From NCBI GenBank assembly GCA_949289455.1, contig CASEOA010000040.1:1-34937 (forward strand): 34,937 bases of DNA, written 5' to 3'. The position numbers were made by a program, and so were the translations under genes. The DNA comes from an uncultured Eubacteriales bacterium (GTDB lineage Bacteria > Bacillota > Clostridia > Oscillospirales > Oscillospiraceae). Every line of letters begins with the position of its first letter. Within the stretch, counting starts at the first letter, position 1. Below, one piece after another: positions 7,096 through 14,360 of this stretch. The notes beneath the pieces are model-generated. The model had not been told where the DNA came from. It worked only from the letters and a program-made list of their open reading frames with translations, and made no database searches.

Positions 7096-7818
7096 ATGGA
7101 AGAATGTCTGATCTGTAAGGCGCCCCTGGAGTACCTCACCCAGGACCAGGTCATGGAATGCGCCGTCTGCCATCATACGGAGCCCAGCAAGACCCGCTGC
7201 GTTAACGGCCACTATGTGTGCAACGACTGCCACACCCAGGGCATGGACACCATCTTTGGTCTGTGCCTCAGTGAGACCTCCACCGACCCCGTGGCTATCC
7301 TCCGCAAGATGATGGATCTCCCCTTCTGCCATATGCACGGCCCGGAGCACCATGTGATGGTGGGAGCCGCCCTCCTCACCGCCTACCAAAACGCCGGAGG
7401 GCAGCTGGATCTGGCAAAGGCCCTCCAGGAGATGTACAGCCGGGGCAAGGCCGTACCCGGCGGGGCGTGCGGTTTTTGGGGGGCCTGCGGGGCTGGGATC
7501 AGCGCCGGGCAGTTTTTGGCCATCGCCACGCAGTCCACCCCCCTGGCCAAAGAGCCCTGGGGGCTGAGCAACCGGATGACCGCCCTGGCCCTGGACCGCA
7601 TCGGCACGGTGGGCGGGCCCCGGTGCTGCAAACGGGACTCCTTTCTGGCCGTCCTGGCCGCAGTGGACTTTGTCCGGACACACCTTGGGGTGGAGATGAC
7701 GCGTACCGTCCCCGTCTGTACCTACAGCGCCGGCAACGGCCAGTGTCTGGGCGATCGGTGTCCCTTTTCCGCAGGCTGGAATCCCCACCCCCGGCTCCGC
7801 ATGGTCAAGCTTTCATAA
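7096..7818 (+). CDS. Cysteine-rich DUF5714-type protein (240 aa)
   Basis: The N-terminus has CLIC (4-7), MECAVC (20-25) and a Cys/His cluster CVNGHYVCNDCH (35-46), a zinc- or Fe-S-type treble arrangement. The body contains HMHGPEHH, GGACGFWGACGAGISAG and GGPRCCKRDS, and ends with CPFSAGWNP. This is the pattern I associate with DUF5714, a family of unknown function in anaerobic bacteria and archaea. The many paired cysteines point to metal or cluster binding. It lies 40 bases behind the flavodoxin gene and before a hairpin, so it is probably the last gene of the TetR-led operon. The protein is cytoplasmic, with no signal or membrane segment. Confidence 0.7.
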   Translation: MEECLICKAPLEYLTQDQVMECAVCHHTEPSKTRCVNGHYVCNDCHTQGMDTIFGLCLSETSTDPVAILRKMMDLPFCHMHGPEHHVMVGAALLTAYQNAGGQLDLAKALQEMYSRGKAVPGGACGFWGACGAGISAGQFLAIATQSTPLAKEPWGLSNRMTALALDRIGTVGGPRCCKRDSFLAVLAAVDFVRTHLGVEMTRTVPVCTYSAGNGQCLGDRCPFSAGWNPHPRLRMVKLS

Positions 7819-7828
7819 CGGCAATGAA

Positions 7829-7858
7829 GGGGCTGCTGCGATATCTCGCAGCAGCCCC
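7829..7858 (+). terminator. 13-bp perfect hairpin ending the redox operon
   Basis: GGGGCTGCTGCGA and TCGCAGCAGCCCC around a TATC loop, 10 bases after the DUF5714 stop. No T-run follows, so it may act as an RNA 3' end stabiliser or a weak terminator. Confidence 0.55.
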
Positions 7859-7886
7859 GCATCATCCTCTCCCGAGCCCCTGCCGC

Positions 7887-7915
7887 TTGTAAGGCCCCGC
7901 CGGATAGAGTACAAT
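7887..7915 (+). promoter_or_regulatory. Promoter of the AmmeMemoRadiSam operon
   Basis: TTGTAA (7887-7892), 17 bases, TACAAT (7910-7915), 36 bases before the start codon; AAAGGAG precedes the ATG. Confidence 0.6.
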
Positions 7916-7951
7916 AGGATCAGAATCAGCGACGGAAAGGAGCGATCCGGT

Positions 7952-9340
7952 ATGCCCATATTAGGCGCCATTTTGACTCCCCACCCTCCGGTGCTGCTGC
8001 CCGAGGTGGGCAGGGGCCGGGAGCAGGAGATCGCCGCCACCGGCCGGGCCATGGAGGCGGCGGCGGAAGCGGTGGCCCGATGGAATCCCGACGTGCTTCT
8101 CCTGGCCTCCCCCCACACCGTTTTGTATCGGGACTACTTCCACATCGCTCCCGGCACAGGAGGGGTGGGGGACATGTCCGCCTTCGGCGCCCCCCAGGTG
8201 CGCATCGAGGCCCGGTATGACGTTGAGCTCCGGGAGGCCCTCATCCACAAGGCCCAGGTATCCGGTCTGGAAGCCGGCACCCTGGGGCAGCGGGACCCCG
8301 CCCTGGACCACGGGGTGCTCATCCCCCTCTACTACCTGCGCAAGGCGGGGGTGACCTGCCCCATCGTCCGCATGGGCCTGTCCGGCTTTTCTCCCCTGGA
8401 CCACTATAAACTGGGCCGGTGCGCGGCCCAGGCGGCGGAGGAGCTGGGCCGCCGGGCGGTGTTCGTGGCCAGCGGCGACCTGTCCCACAAGCTGAAGGCC
8501 GACGGCCCTTACGGCTTTGCCCCAGAGGGGCCGGTGTTCGACCAGCAGGTAACCCAGGCCATGGCCGACGGGGACTTCCTCTCCTTCCTCACCATGGACC
8601 CCGCCCTGTGCGAGGGGGCGGCGGAGTGCGGCCTGCGCTCCTTCCAGATGATGGCCGGGGCTCTGGACGGGCTGGCAGTGGCCCCCCGGCTTCTCAGCCA
8701 CGAGGGCACCTTCGGGGTGGGCTACGCCGTGGCCCTCTTCCCGGTGACCGGGCAGGACGGCAGCCGCCGCTTTGCCGCGCCCTATGCCCAGGCCAAGCGG
8801 GACCGGCTGGCGGAGCTCCGTGCCCGGGAGGACCCCTGGGTACGGCTGGCCCGGCTGTCCCTGGAGACCCGGGTCAACACCGGACAGGTGCTAGAGGCAC
8901 TGCCCGAGGGCCTGCCGGAGGCCCTGACCCGGCAGGCGGCTGGGGCCTTCGTCTCCCTTCACAAGGACGGCCAGCTCCGGGGCTGCATCGGCACCATCTC
9001 CCCCACCCGGGAGAATGTGGCCTGGGAGATCGTGGGCAACGCCGTGTCCGCCGGTCTCCGGGACCCCCGGTTCCCCGCTGTGTCCGCCGGCGAGCTGGCG
9101 GAGCTGGAGTACAGCGTGGACGTGCTGGGCGCGCCGGAGCCCATAGCCTCCCCCGACCAGCTGGACCCCAAACGGTACGGCATCATCGTCAGCTGCGGCC
9201 AGCGCCGGGGGCTGCTGCTGCCCGATCTGGAGGGGGTGGACACGGTGGAGCAGCAGATTGACATCGCCCGCCGGAAGGGGGGCATTTCCGCCGGCGATCC
9301 CTACCGGCTGGAGCGGTTCCAGGTGGTGCGGCACCGATGA
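7952..9340 (+). CDS. AmmeMemoRadiSam B-A fusion: MEMO-like dioxygenase-fold domain plus AMMECR1 domain (462 aa)
   Basis: Residues 1 to ~265 are the MEMO/class III extradiol-dioxygenase-like domain: LTPHPPVLLPEVG at the start, SPHTVLYRDYF (~52-62), DHGVLIPLYYL (~117-127), SGDLSHKLK (~174-182). The His residues in these segments correspond to the metal-site positions of that fold. Residues ~290-460 are an AMMECR1 domain with its signature LRGCIGT and ISPTREN, and the RRGLLLPDLEGVDT segment. In many genomes these are separate genes (TIGR04336 and TIGR04335); here they are one polypeptide. The radical SAM partner follows with an ATGA overlap. The biochemical role of the system in bacteria is not settled. 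Confidence 0.9.
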   Translation: MPILGAILTPHPPVLLPEVGRGREQEIAATGRAMEAAAEAVARWNPDVLLLASPHTVLYRDYFHIAPGTGGVGDMSAFGAPQVRIEARYDVELREALIHKAQVSGLEAGTLGQRDPALDHGVLIPLYYLRKAGVTCPIVRMGLSGFSPLDHYKLGRCAAQAAEELGRRAVFVASGDLSHKLKADGPYGFAPEGPVFDQQVTQAMADGDFLSFLTMDPALCEGAAECGLRSFQMMAGALDGLAVAPRLLSHEGTFGVGYAVALFPVTGQDGSRRFAAPYAQAKRDRLAELRAREDPWVRLARLSLETRVNTGQVLEALPEGLPEALTRQAAGAFVSLHKDGQLRGCIGTISPTRENVAWEIVGNAVSAGLRDPRFPAVSAGELAELEYSVDVLGAPEPIASPDQLDPKRYGIIVSCGQRRGLLLPDLEGVDTVEQQIDIARRKGGISAGDPYRLERFQVVRHR

Positions 9341-10161
9341 GCGTCACCTGTGAGCTGTGCTTCCACCGCTGCGCCCTGGCGGAGGGCCAGACCGGAGCCT
9401 GCTGGGCCAGGGCCAACCGGGGCGGGCAGATCGTGCCCCTGAACTACGGCAGACTCACCGCCCTGGCCCTGGACCCCATGGAGAAAAAGCCTCTGCGCCG
9501 GTTCCATCCCGGCAGCCTGGTGCTGTCGGCGGGCAGCTTCGGCTGCAACCTCCGCTGCCCCTTCTGCCAGAACGTCCAGATCGCCGGGGCGGGGGCGGAG
9601 TGCCTCGCCCGGCAGGTCTCCCCGGCGGAGCTGGTGGAGCAGGCCCTGGCCCTCCGCAACCGGGGCAATGTGGGCCTGGCCTACACCTACAACGAGCCCC
9701 TGGTGGGCTATGAATTTGTGCGGGACTGCGCCGCCCTGGCCCATGAGGCGGGGCTGGTCAACGTGCTGGTCACCAACGGCACCATCACCCCCCAGCCCTG
9801 GCAGGCCCTGCTGCCCCTCATCGACGGGGCCAACATCGACCTGAAGGGATTTACGGCGGAGTGGTACCGGAGGCTGGGGGGCGATCTGGAGGTGGTGAAG
9901 CACTCCATCGCCTTGGCCGCTGGGCGCTGCCACCTGGAGGTCACCACCCTCATCGTGCCGGGCGAAAACGACAGCGAAGGGGAGCTGGAGGCCCTGGCCC
10001 GGTGGCTGGCCTCGGTGGACCCCCAGATCCCCCTCCACATCACCCGTTTCTTCCCCCGCCACCGGATGGCCCATCTGTCCCCCACCCCGGTGGAGACCGT
10101 GTACCGGCTGGTGGAGGCGGCCCGGCAGCACCTGCGGTACGTCTACCCCGGCAACTGTTGA
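9337..10161 (+). CDS. amrS: AmmeMemoRadiSam-system radical SAM enzyme (274 aa)
   Basis: The cluster motif GCNLRCPFC gives Cys70, Cys74 and Cys77 (C-x3-C-x2-C), which bind the [4Fe-4S] that cleaves S-adenosylmethionine. A second N-terminal cysteine group, CELCFHRC at 5-12 plus Cys22, is typical of this subfamily (TIGR04337) and of PflA-like activases. YTYNEPL (~116-122), GANIDLKGF and HITRFFPRH are further family landmarks. It is slightly shorter than many members (~330 aa) but has no evident break. The start overlaps the stop of the fused A/B gene by four bases, so the enzyme and its presumed partner are made together. The substrate is unknown. Confidence 0.9.
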   Translation: MSVTCELCFHRCALAEGQTGACWARANRGGQIVPLNYGRLTALALDPMEKKPLRRFHPGSLVLSAGSFGCNLRCPFCQNVQIAGAGAECLARQVSPAELVEQALALRNRGNVGLAYTYNEPLVGYEFVRDCAALAHEAGLVNVLVTNGTITPQPWQALLPLIDGANIDLKGFTAEWYRRLGGDLEVVKHSIALAAGRCHLEVTTLIVPGENDSEGELEALARWLASVDPQIPLHITRFFPRHRMAHLSPTPVETVYRLVEAARQHLRYVYPGNC

Positions 10162-10176
10162 GAAAACGGGCATAAA

Positions 10177-10236
10177 TGTCCGGTTTGGTTGGTGGCCATT
10201 TTCCCGTCTGTCCGGTATACTGGGGGCAGCATACCG
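10177..10236 (+). promoter_or_regulatory. Promoter region of the XRE gene with operator-like repeats
   Basis: TATACT (10216-10221) is the likely -10. A direct repeat TGTCCGGT occurs at 10177-10184 and 10209-10216, 32 bases apart (three helical turns). CGGTAT (10213-10218) and ATACCG (10231-10236) form an inverted repeat over the start site. The layout suggests autoregulation by the XRE protein. Confidence 0.45.
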
Positions 10237-10252
10237 AAAAGGAGGATACGCC

Positions 10253-10702
10253 ATGAGTTTGGGCAGCAGTTTGTACCACGCCCGGAAAAAAAGCGGCCTG
10301 TCCCAGGAGAATGTGGCGGAAAAGCTGGGGGTGAGCCGTCAGACCATCTCCAAGTGGGAGACCAATGAGACCCTGCCGGACATCCGCCAGTCCAAGGGGC
10401 TGGCCATGCTCTACCACATGACCCTGGACGAGCTCATCGAGTACGACTTCGATGAGGCCCAGGCCCAGCAGATGATCGACAGCGTCAGCGAGGAGGCCCA
10501 GGCGCGGATCGACTGGAACAAGGTGTGGAGCAAAAAGTACCCGGTGCTGGCCACCTACCACCAGAAGGTGCGCATCGACGACTACGCCTCCCAGCTGCGG
10601 GAGCAGCTCACCCGATTGCAGGTGGAGTACGGCTATAACCGCACCGACGCCCTGCTGGTACTGAAAGACATCCTAGCGCGGGTGTGGAAGGGTCAGATGT
10701 GA
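10253..10702 (+). CDS. XRE-family transcriptional regulator (149 aa)
   Basis: Residues ~6-60 are a Cro/CI-type helix-turn-helix: LYHARKKSGLSQENVAEKLGVSRQTISKWETNETLPD, essentially the consensus of clostridial XRE regulators. LAMLYHMTLDELIEYD completes the fold. The rest, ~65-149, is a small helical tail with no recognised domain and no membrane segment. It may serve for dimerisation or ligand sensing. AAGGAGG lies seven bases ahead of the ATG. It stands alone, with repeats in its own promoter and the CMD-cupin gene 125 bases downstream under a separate promoter, which could be a target. Protein family is clear; its regulon is inference. Confidence 0.88.
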   Translation: MSLGSSLYHARKKSGLSQENVAEKLGVSRQTISKWETNETLPDIRQSKGLAMLYHMTLDELIEYDFDEAQAQQMIDSVSEEAQARIDWNKVWSKKYPVLATYHQKVRIDDYASQLREQLTRLQVEYGYNRTDALLVLKDILARVWKGQM

Positions 10703-10763
10703 CCGGCCGGGCGGCGTTCCCAGCCATAGCGTTTGGGCATGATAAAACATACACCATAGGTAT

Positions 10764-10792
10764 TTGCTATCATTGACTGCCGGTGGTACAAT
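10764..10792 (+). promoter_or_regulatory. Promoter of the CMD-cupin gene
   Basis: TTGCTA (10764-10769), 17 bases, TACAAT (10787-10792), with the GGGAGGT ribosome site and ATG following within 40 bases. Confidence 0.6.
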
Positions 10793-10827
10793 TCAGGTAA
10801 GAAAACAGGACCTGGGAGGTATGGCAA

Positions 10828-11580
10828 ATGGCAGTGAAACAGACCGCGGGCCGGGACGCCCTGGGGCAGTTCGCCCCCAAATTCGCGGAATTAAACGACG
10901 ACATACTGTTCGGACAGGTGTGGAGCCGGGAGGACAAGCTCTCCCTCCGGGACCGCTCCCTGGTGACGGTGGTGGCCCTGATGGCCCAGGGGCTGGTGGA
11001 CAGCTCCTTCCAGTACCACCTGACCACCGCCAAACAGAACGGCATCACCAGGGCGGAAATAGCTGAAATTTTGACCCACGCCGCCTTTTACGCCGGCTGG
11101 CCCAAGGCCTGGGCGGCCTTCCGCATGGCCAAGGAGGTGTGGGCCGGGGAGGACGGCGGGGACGGCAAAGCCGCCCACCAGAACCAGATGGTATTCCCCA
11201 TCGGCGCACCCAACGACGGCTTCGCCCAGTATTTTGTGGGCCAAAGCTACCTCCACCCCCTCTCCACCAGCCAGGTGGGGGTGTACAACGTGACCTTTGA
11301 GCCTGGCTGCCGCAACAACTGGCACATCCACCAGGCCAGCCGGGGCGGCGGGCAGCTCCTGCTCTGCGTGGCTGGCAGGGGCTGGTACCAGGAGTGGGGC
11401 CGGGAGGCCCGGGTTCTGAACCCTGGGGATGTGGTCAATATTCCTGTGGGGGTGAAGCACTGGCACGGGGCGGCGGCGGACAGCTGGTTCTCCCACCTGG
11501 CCCTGGAGGTGCCGGGCGAGGACTGCGCCAACCAGTGGCTGGAGCCGGTGTCCGACGAGGACTACAAGAAGCTGGGCTGA
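10828..11580 (+). CDS. Carboxymuconolactone decarboxylase-like/cupin fusion protein (250 aa)
   Basis: Residues ~30-105 are a CMD/AhpD-like helical domain: LRDRSLVTVVALMAQGLVDSS, then EIAEILTHAAFYAGWPKAWAAF. The catalytic CxxC of AhpD is absent, as in the gamma-CMD branch. Residues ~130-245 are a cupin barrel: PGCRNNWHIHQA supplies two His ligands, LNPGDVVNIPVGVKHWHG the last His, with LALE near the end. Such fusions are common in anaerobes as presumed cytoplasmic detoxification or aromatic-ring/lactone enzymes; the actual reaction here is unknown. It is a single-gene unit with its own promoter. The hairpin-rich gap that follows separates it from the convergent por operon. Confidence 0.85.
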   Translation: MAVKQTAGRDALGQFAPKFAELNDDILFGQVWSREDKLSLRDRSLVTVVALMAQGLVDSSFQYHLTTAKQNGITRAEIAEILTHAAFYAGWPKAWAAFRMAKEVWAGEDGGDGKAAHQNQMVFPIGAPNDGFAQYFVGQSYLHPLSTSQVGVYNVTFEPGCRNNWHIHQASRGGGQLLLCVAGRGWYQEWGREARVLNPGDVVNIPVGVKHWHGAAADSWFSHLALEVPGEDCANQWLEPVSDEDYKKLG

Positions 11581-11626
11581 CCGGCCACGGGGCACAAGGT
11601 TTTCGCATTGGCTCAGAATATCAAAC

Positions 11627-11655
11627 GGGACCTGCCGCAGCGCGCGGCAGGTCCC
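11627..11655 (+). terminator. Hairpin copy 1 (12-bp stem) after the CMD-cupin gene
   Basis: GGGACCTGCCGC and GCGGCAGGTCCC around a 5-base loop, followed only by ATCATCTTG, so termination strength is uncertain. An identical 29-base hairpin recurs at 11873. Confidence 0.5.
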
Positions 11656-11667
11656 ATCATCTTGTCG

Positions 11668-11686
11668 AAAAACCTCCCGCAGGAGG
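11668..11686 (-). terminator. Small minus-strand terminator beyond porB
   Basis: Read on the minus strand, CCTCC-TGCG-GGAGG is followed by TTTTT. It would stop por-operon transcripts about 235 bases past the porB stop. Confidence 0.4.
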
Positions 11687-11699
11687 AAGCCTCGCAGAG

Positions 11700-11901
11700 T
11701 TCCGTCGCCCGCAGGCGACGGAATAAAATAAAAATCCCTCATTTCCGGGGACATGCGCCTCGGGAATGACACTTCTCATGACGGATGGGGTGACTTTTTC
11801 GCAAGAAATCGAACCCCATCCGTCATGCAGCCTTTTTCGGAAAAGACCGCAGGTCTTTTCCGACAGCCTAACGGGACCTGCCGCAGCGCGCGGCAGGTCC
11901 C
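11700..11901. repeat. Cluster of four palindromes in the gap between CMD-cupin and porB
   Basis: The 340-base gene-free stretch 11581-11920 contains, besides the two hairpins above: 10-bp arms TTCCGTCGCC/GGCGACGGAA (11700-11723); 15-bp arms 11778-11792 and 11813-11827 (CATGACGGATGGGGT and its complement) with an inner TTTC/GAAA pairing; 11-bp arms CGGAAAAGACC/GGTCTTTTCCG (11838-11862); and the second copy of the GGGACCTGCCGC hairpin (11873-11901), here extended by AAC/GTT and followed by TCTCTTTT. Some of these must act as convergent terminators; the rest is unexplained. Confidence 0.7.
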
Positions 11902-11920
11902 GTTCTCTTTTCCGTCATGC

Positions 11921-12853
11921 TCAGCCCCGGCACTTGGCCAGCAGGGCCTCCCACTTCTCGTCCACATAGTCCTGGGCGGCCTTCAGAGTCCACTCGTTGC
12001 CCGGCTGGAAGCAGTGCTTGAACCGGCCCTGGAGCTTCATGAACTCGGTGACGGGCAGCTTCTTTTTGGGCTCGTAGGACAGAATCCACTGTCCCTCCAC
12101 CACCTCGAAAAGAGGCCACACACAGGTCTCCACCGCCAGGCGGCACAGCTCAGGCAGCAGTTCCGGGGCGTACTGCCAGCCCCGGGGACAGGGGGTGAGC
12201 ACGTTGACAAAGACGGGACCAGGAGTATAAATTGCCCGGTGGGCTTTTTCGTGAAAATCCTTAAAGTTGCCCAAAAAGGTGGTCTGGGCTACATAGGGGA
12301 TGTGGTGGGCCGCCATGATCTCGGTCAGATCCTTCTTGTCCTGACCCTTGCCGGTGGAGGCGCTTCCCACCGGGGTGGTGGTGGCGCTGGCAAACCGGGG
12401 GGTGGAGGAGGAGCGCTGGATGCCGGTGTTCATGTAGGCCTCGTTGTCGTAGCAGAAGTACACCATGTCGTGGCCCCGCTCCATGGCCCCGGACAGGGAC
12501 TGGAAGCCGATGTCGTAGGTGCCCCCGTCCCCGCCGATGGTGAGAAATTTGTAGTTGTCCTGAATCTTCCCCTTCTTTTTCAGCGCACGGTAGGCCGCCT
12601 CCACGCCCCCGCAAGTGGCGGCGGCGTTTTCAAAGGCGGAGTGGATGTAGCTGTCCTCCCAGGCGGTATAGGGATAGAGGAAGGAACTGACCTCCAGGCA
12701 GCCGGTGGCGTTGCAGATGACGGCCTTATCCCCCTCGTCCAGGGCCCGGGTCATGGCCCGGCACACGATGCCAGCGCCGCACCCGGCGCACAGCCGGTGT
12801 CCGCCTACAAACCGCTCGGGCTTGGAGAGCTCTCTTTTGTGGTTGTATGCCAT
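11921..12853 (-). CDS. porB: Pyruvate-type 2-oxoacid:ferredoxin oxidoreductase, beta subunit (TPP-binding)
   Basis: The 310-residue subunit carries HRLCAGCGAGI near residue 20 and NATGCLEV near 50, which with a later Cys bind the proximal [4Fe-4S]. GDGGTYDIGFQ followed by CYDNEAYMNTG is the thiamine-diphosphate/Mg motif (GDG...N). The segment from NTGIQRSSSTP on matches four-subunit pyruvate enzymes of Thermotoga/archaeal type. The enzyme oxidatively decarboxylates a 2-oxoacid to acyl-CoA and reduces ferredoxin, or runs in reverse; it is cytoplasmic. The start is the ATG at 12853 behind AGGAGG, one base after the porA stop; an in-frame ATG 21 bases earlier lies inside porA. Substrate range is not certain: branched-chain or 2-oxobutyrate use is possible given the T-box upstream. 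Confidence 0.9.
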   Translation of the reverse strand: MAYNHKRELSKPERFVGGHRLCAGCGAGIVCRAMTRALDEGDKAVICNATGCLEVSSFLYPYTAWEDSYIHSAFENAAATCGGVEAAYRALKKKGKIQDNYKFLTIGGDGGTYDIGFQSLSGAMERGHDMVYFCYDNEAYMNTGIQRSSSTPRFASATTTPVGSASTGKGQDKKDLTEIMAAHHIPYVAQTTFLGNFKDFHEKAHRAIYTPGPVFVNVLTPCPRGWQYAPELLPELCRLAVETCVWPLFEVVEGQWILSYEPKKKLPVTEFMKLQGRFKHCFQPGNEWTLKAAQDYVDEKWEALLAKCRG

Positions 12854-12854
12854 C

Positions 12855-14054
12855 TCACAGCACCTCCTCAACATTGCTGCGCTGCCCCATGTGGAGGTAG
12901 CGAGGGCCGGTAATGCCGGTTTCCACCATCTTCAGCAGGTGGCGGTACACCCTTTCCACGTCCTCCACCCGGCAGTCCCGGCCCGCCAGGCCGTACACCA
13001 CGTCGATAAGCATGGGCCGGGTGGGCAGGTCGTAGCAGGCGGCGCAGGTCTCGGCAAAGAGGGGCCCGCCGCAGGCGGAGTTGCCCTCGCTCTTGTCCAT
13101 CACGGCCACTGCCTTTACATGGCAAAGGGCCGCCGCCAGCTCCTCCATGGGGAAGGGGCGGAACACCCGCAGCTTGATGAGGCCGGCCTTCACGCCCTGG
13201 GCCCGGAGCTGCCGGATGCAGGCCTTGGCGGTGCCGGCGGTGGAGCCGATGAGCACCAGGGCCACCTCTGCGTCCTCCATCTCATAGCACTCGAAAAAGC
13301 CGTACTTCCGGCCAAAGGTTTTTTCAAAGTCGGCGGCCACCTCCAGCACCACCTGCTTGGCGGCCTTCATGGCCTCGGCCTGCTGGACCTTGTGCTCCAT
13401 GCAGTAGGGGCAGGTGTCGTAGGGCCCCACCGCCAGGGGGTTTTCATGCTTGAGCAGATAGTTTTCCGGCCTGTACTCCCCCACGAACTTCTTGACGGCG
13501 GCGTCCTCCTCCAGGAGGATGTTCTCCACGGCGTGGGAGGTGATAAAGCCGTCCTGACAGATCATGATGGGCAGGCGGACCCGGGGGTCCTCCGAGATGC
13601 GCATGGCCTGGAGGTAGTTGTCATAGGCCTCCTGGTTGTTCTCGGCATAGATCTGGAGCCAGCCGGTGTCCCGGGCGCCCATGGAGTCGGAGTGGTCGTT
13701 GTTGATGTTGATGGGGCCGGTGAGGGCCCGGTTGACGCAAGCCAGGGTGATAGGCAGCCGGGCGGAGGCCGCCACATACAGCATCTCATACATAAAGGCC
13801 AGGCCGCAGGAGGAGGTGGCGGTAACCGCCCGCACCCCGGCGGCGGCGGCCCCCACACAGGTGGACATGGAGGAGTGCTCGCTCTCCACGGTGACGTACT
13901 CGGTGCTCACCTGGCCGTTGGCCACATACTGGGCAAAATACTGTGGAATCTCGGTGGAGGGGGTGATGGGGAAGGCGGCAAATACGTCGGGGTCGATCTG
14001 GCGCATGGCCCAGGCGATGGCCTCGTTGCCGCTGAGGCGTTCCCGGATACTCAT
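12855..14054 (-). CDS. porA: 2-oxoacid:ferredoxin oxidoreductase, alpha subunit
   Basis: The 399-residue protein has the PorA opening LSGNEAIAWAMRQ and AAFPITPSTEIPQYFAQY. TEYVTVESEHSSMSTCVGAAAAG is the pyrimidine-ring side of the thiamine site, with the conserved Glu-Ser-Glu-His. GLIKLRVFRPFP (~300-311) and AVMDKSEG (~328-335) belong to the transketolase-C-like domain, and CGGPLF follows. Length and order are those of the four-subunit enzyme. Its start lies directly against the porD stop, so porG-porD-porA-porB form one coupled minus-strand operon. A CPYC pair at mid-protein is unusual but not assigned a role. Confidence 0.9.
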   Translation of the reverse strand: MSIRERLSGNEAIAWAMRQIDPDVFAAFPITPSTEIPQYFAQYVANGQVSTEYVTVESEHSSMSTCVGAAAAGVRAVTATSSCGLAFMYEMLYVAASARLPITLACVNRALTGPININNDHSDSMGARDTGWLQIYAENNQEAYDNYLQAMRISEDPRVRLPIMICQDGFITSHAVENILLEEDAAVKKFVGEYRPENYLLKHENPLAVGPYDTCPYCMEHKVQQAEAMKAAKQVVLEVAADFEKTFGRKYGFFECYEMEDAEVALVLIGSTAGTAKACIRQLRAQGVKAGLIKLRVFRPFPMEELAAALCHVKAVAVMDKSEGNSACGGPLFAETCAACYDLPTRPMLIDVVYGLAGRDCRVEDVERVYRHLLKMVETGITGPRYLHMGQRSNVEEVL

Positions 14055-14360
14055 TTACCGCACCTCCTTTTCCATGTGGATGGCCTGGAAGGGGCACACC
14101 TTCCAGCAGATGCCGCAGCCCTTGCAGTGGTCCAGGTCAAATTCTCCCCGGCGCCCGTCGGTGACGGGAATGGAGGAGTCGGGACAGAAGGGAGCGCACA
14201 GCAGGCACTGCTTGCACTTGTCCTTCTCCCACACGGGCACGTTGGAGCGCCACTCGCCCGTCTTGACCAGCCGGGCGGTGCCCCCTTCGCAGATTTCCCC
14301 GCCGGGATTGATCTCCTGCCAGGGGATCTGTTCGTTGATATCCTTGGCCAAACGGCTCAT
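14055..14360 (-). CDS. porD: 2-oxoacid:ferredoxin oxidoreductase, delta subunit (2x[4Fe-4S] ferredoxin)
   Basis: A 101-residue ferredoxin-like subunit. CKQCLLCAPFCP and CKGCGICWKVCP are two complete C-x2-C-x2-C-x3-CP motifs for two [4Fe-4S] clusters, which carry electrons from the thiamine site to external ferredoxin. The N-terminal ~45 residues, with PGGEICEGGTARLVKTGEWR, are the standard PorD extension that docks on the other subunits. The start overlaps the porG stop (ATGA) and has GGAGG upstream; the stop abuts porA. No missing ligand is seen. Confidence 0.92.
   Translation of the reverse strand: MSRLAKDINEQIPWQEINPGGEICEGGTARLVKTGEWRSNVPVWEKDKCKQCLLCAPFCPDSSIPVTDGRRGEFDLDHCKGCGICWKVCPFQAIHMEKEVR

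Noticed and set aside
10771-10792. TTGACT at 10773 as the -35 of the CMD-cupin promoter
   Set aside because: Only eight bases from the TACAAT -10; TTGCTA at 10764 has the correct 17-base spacing.
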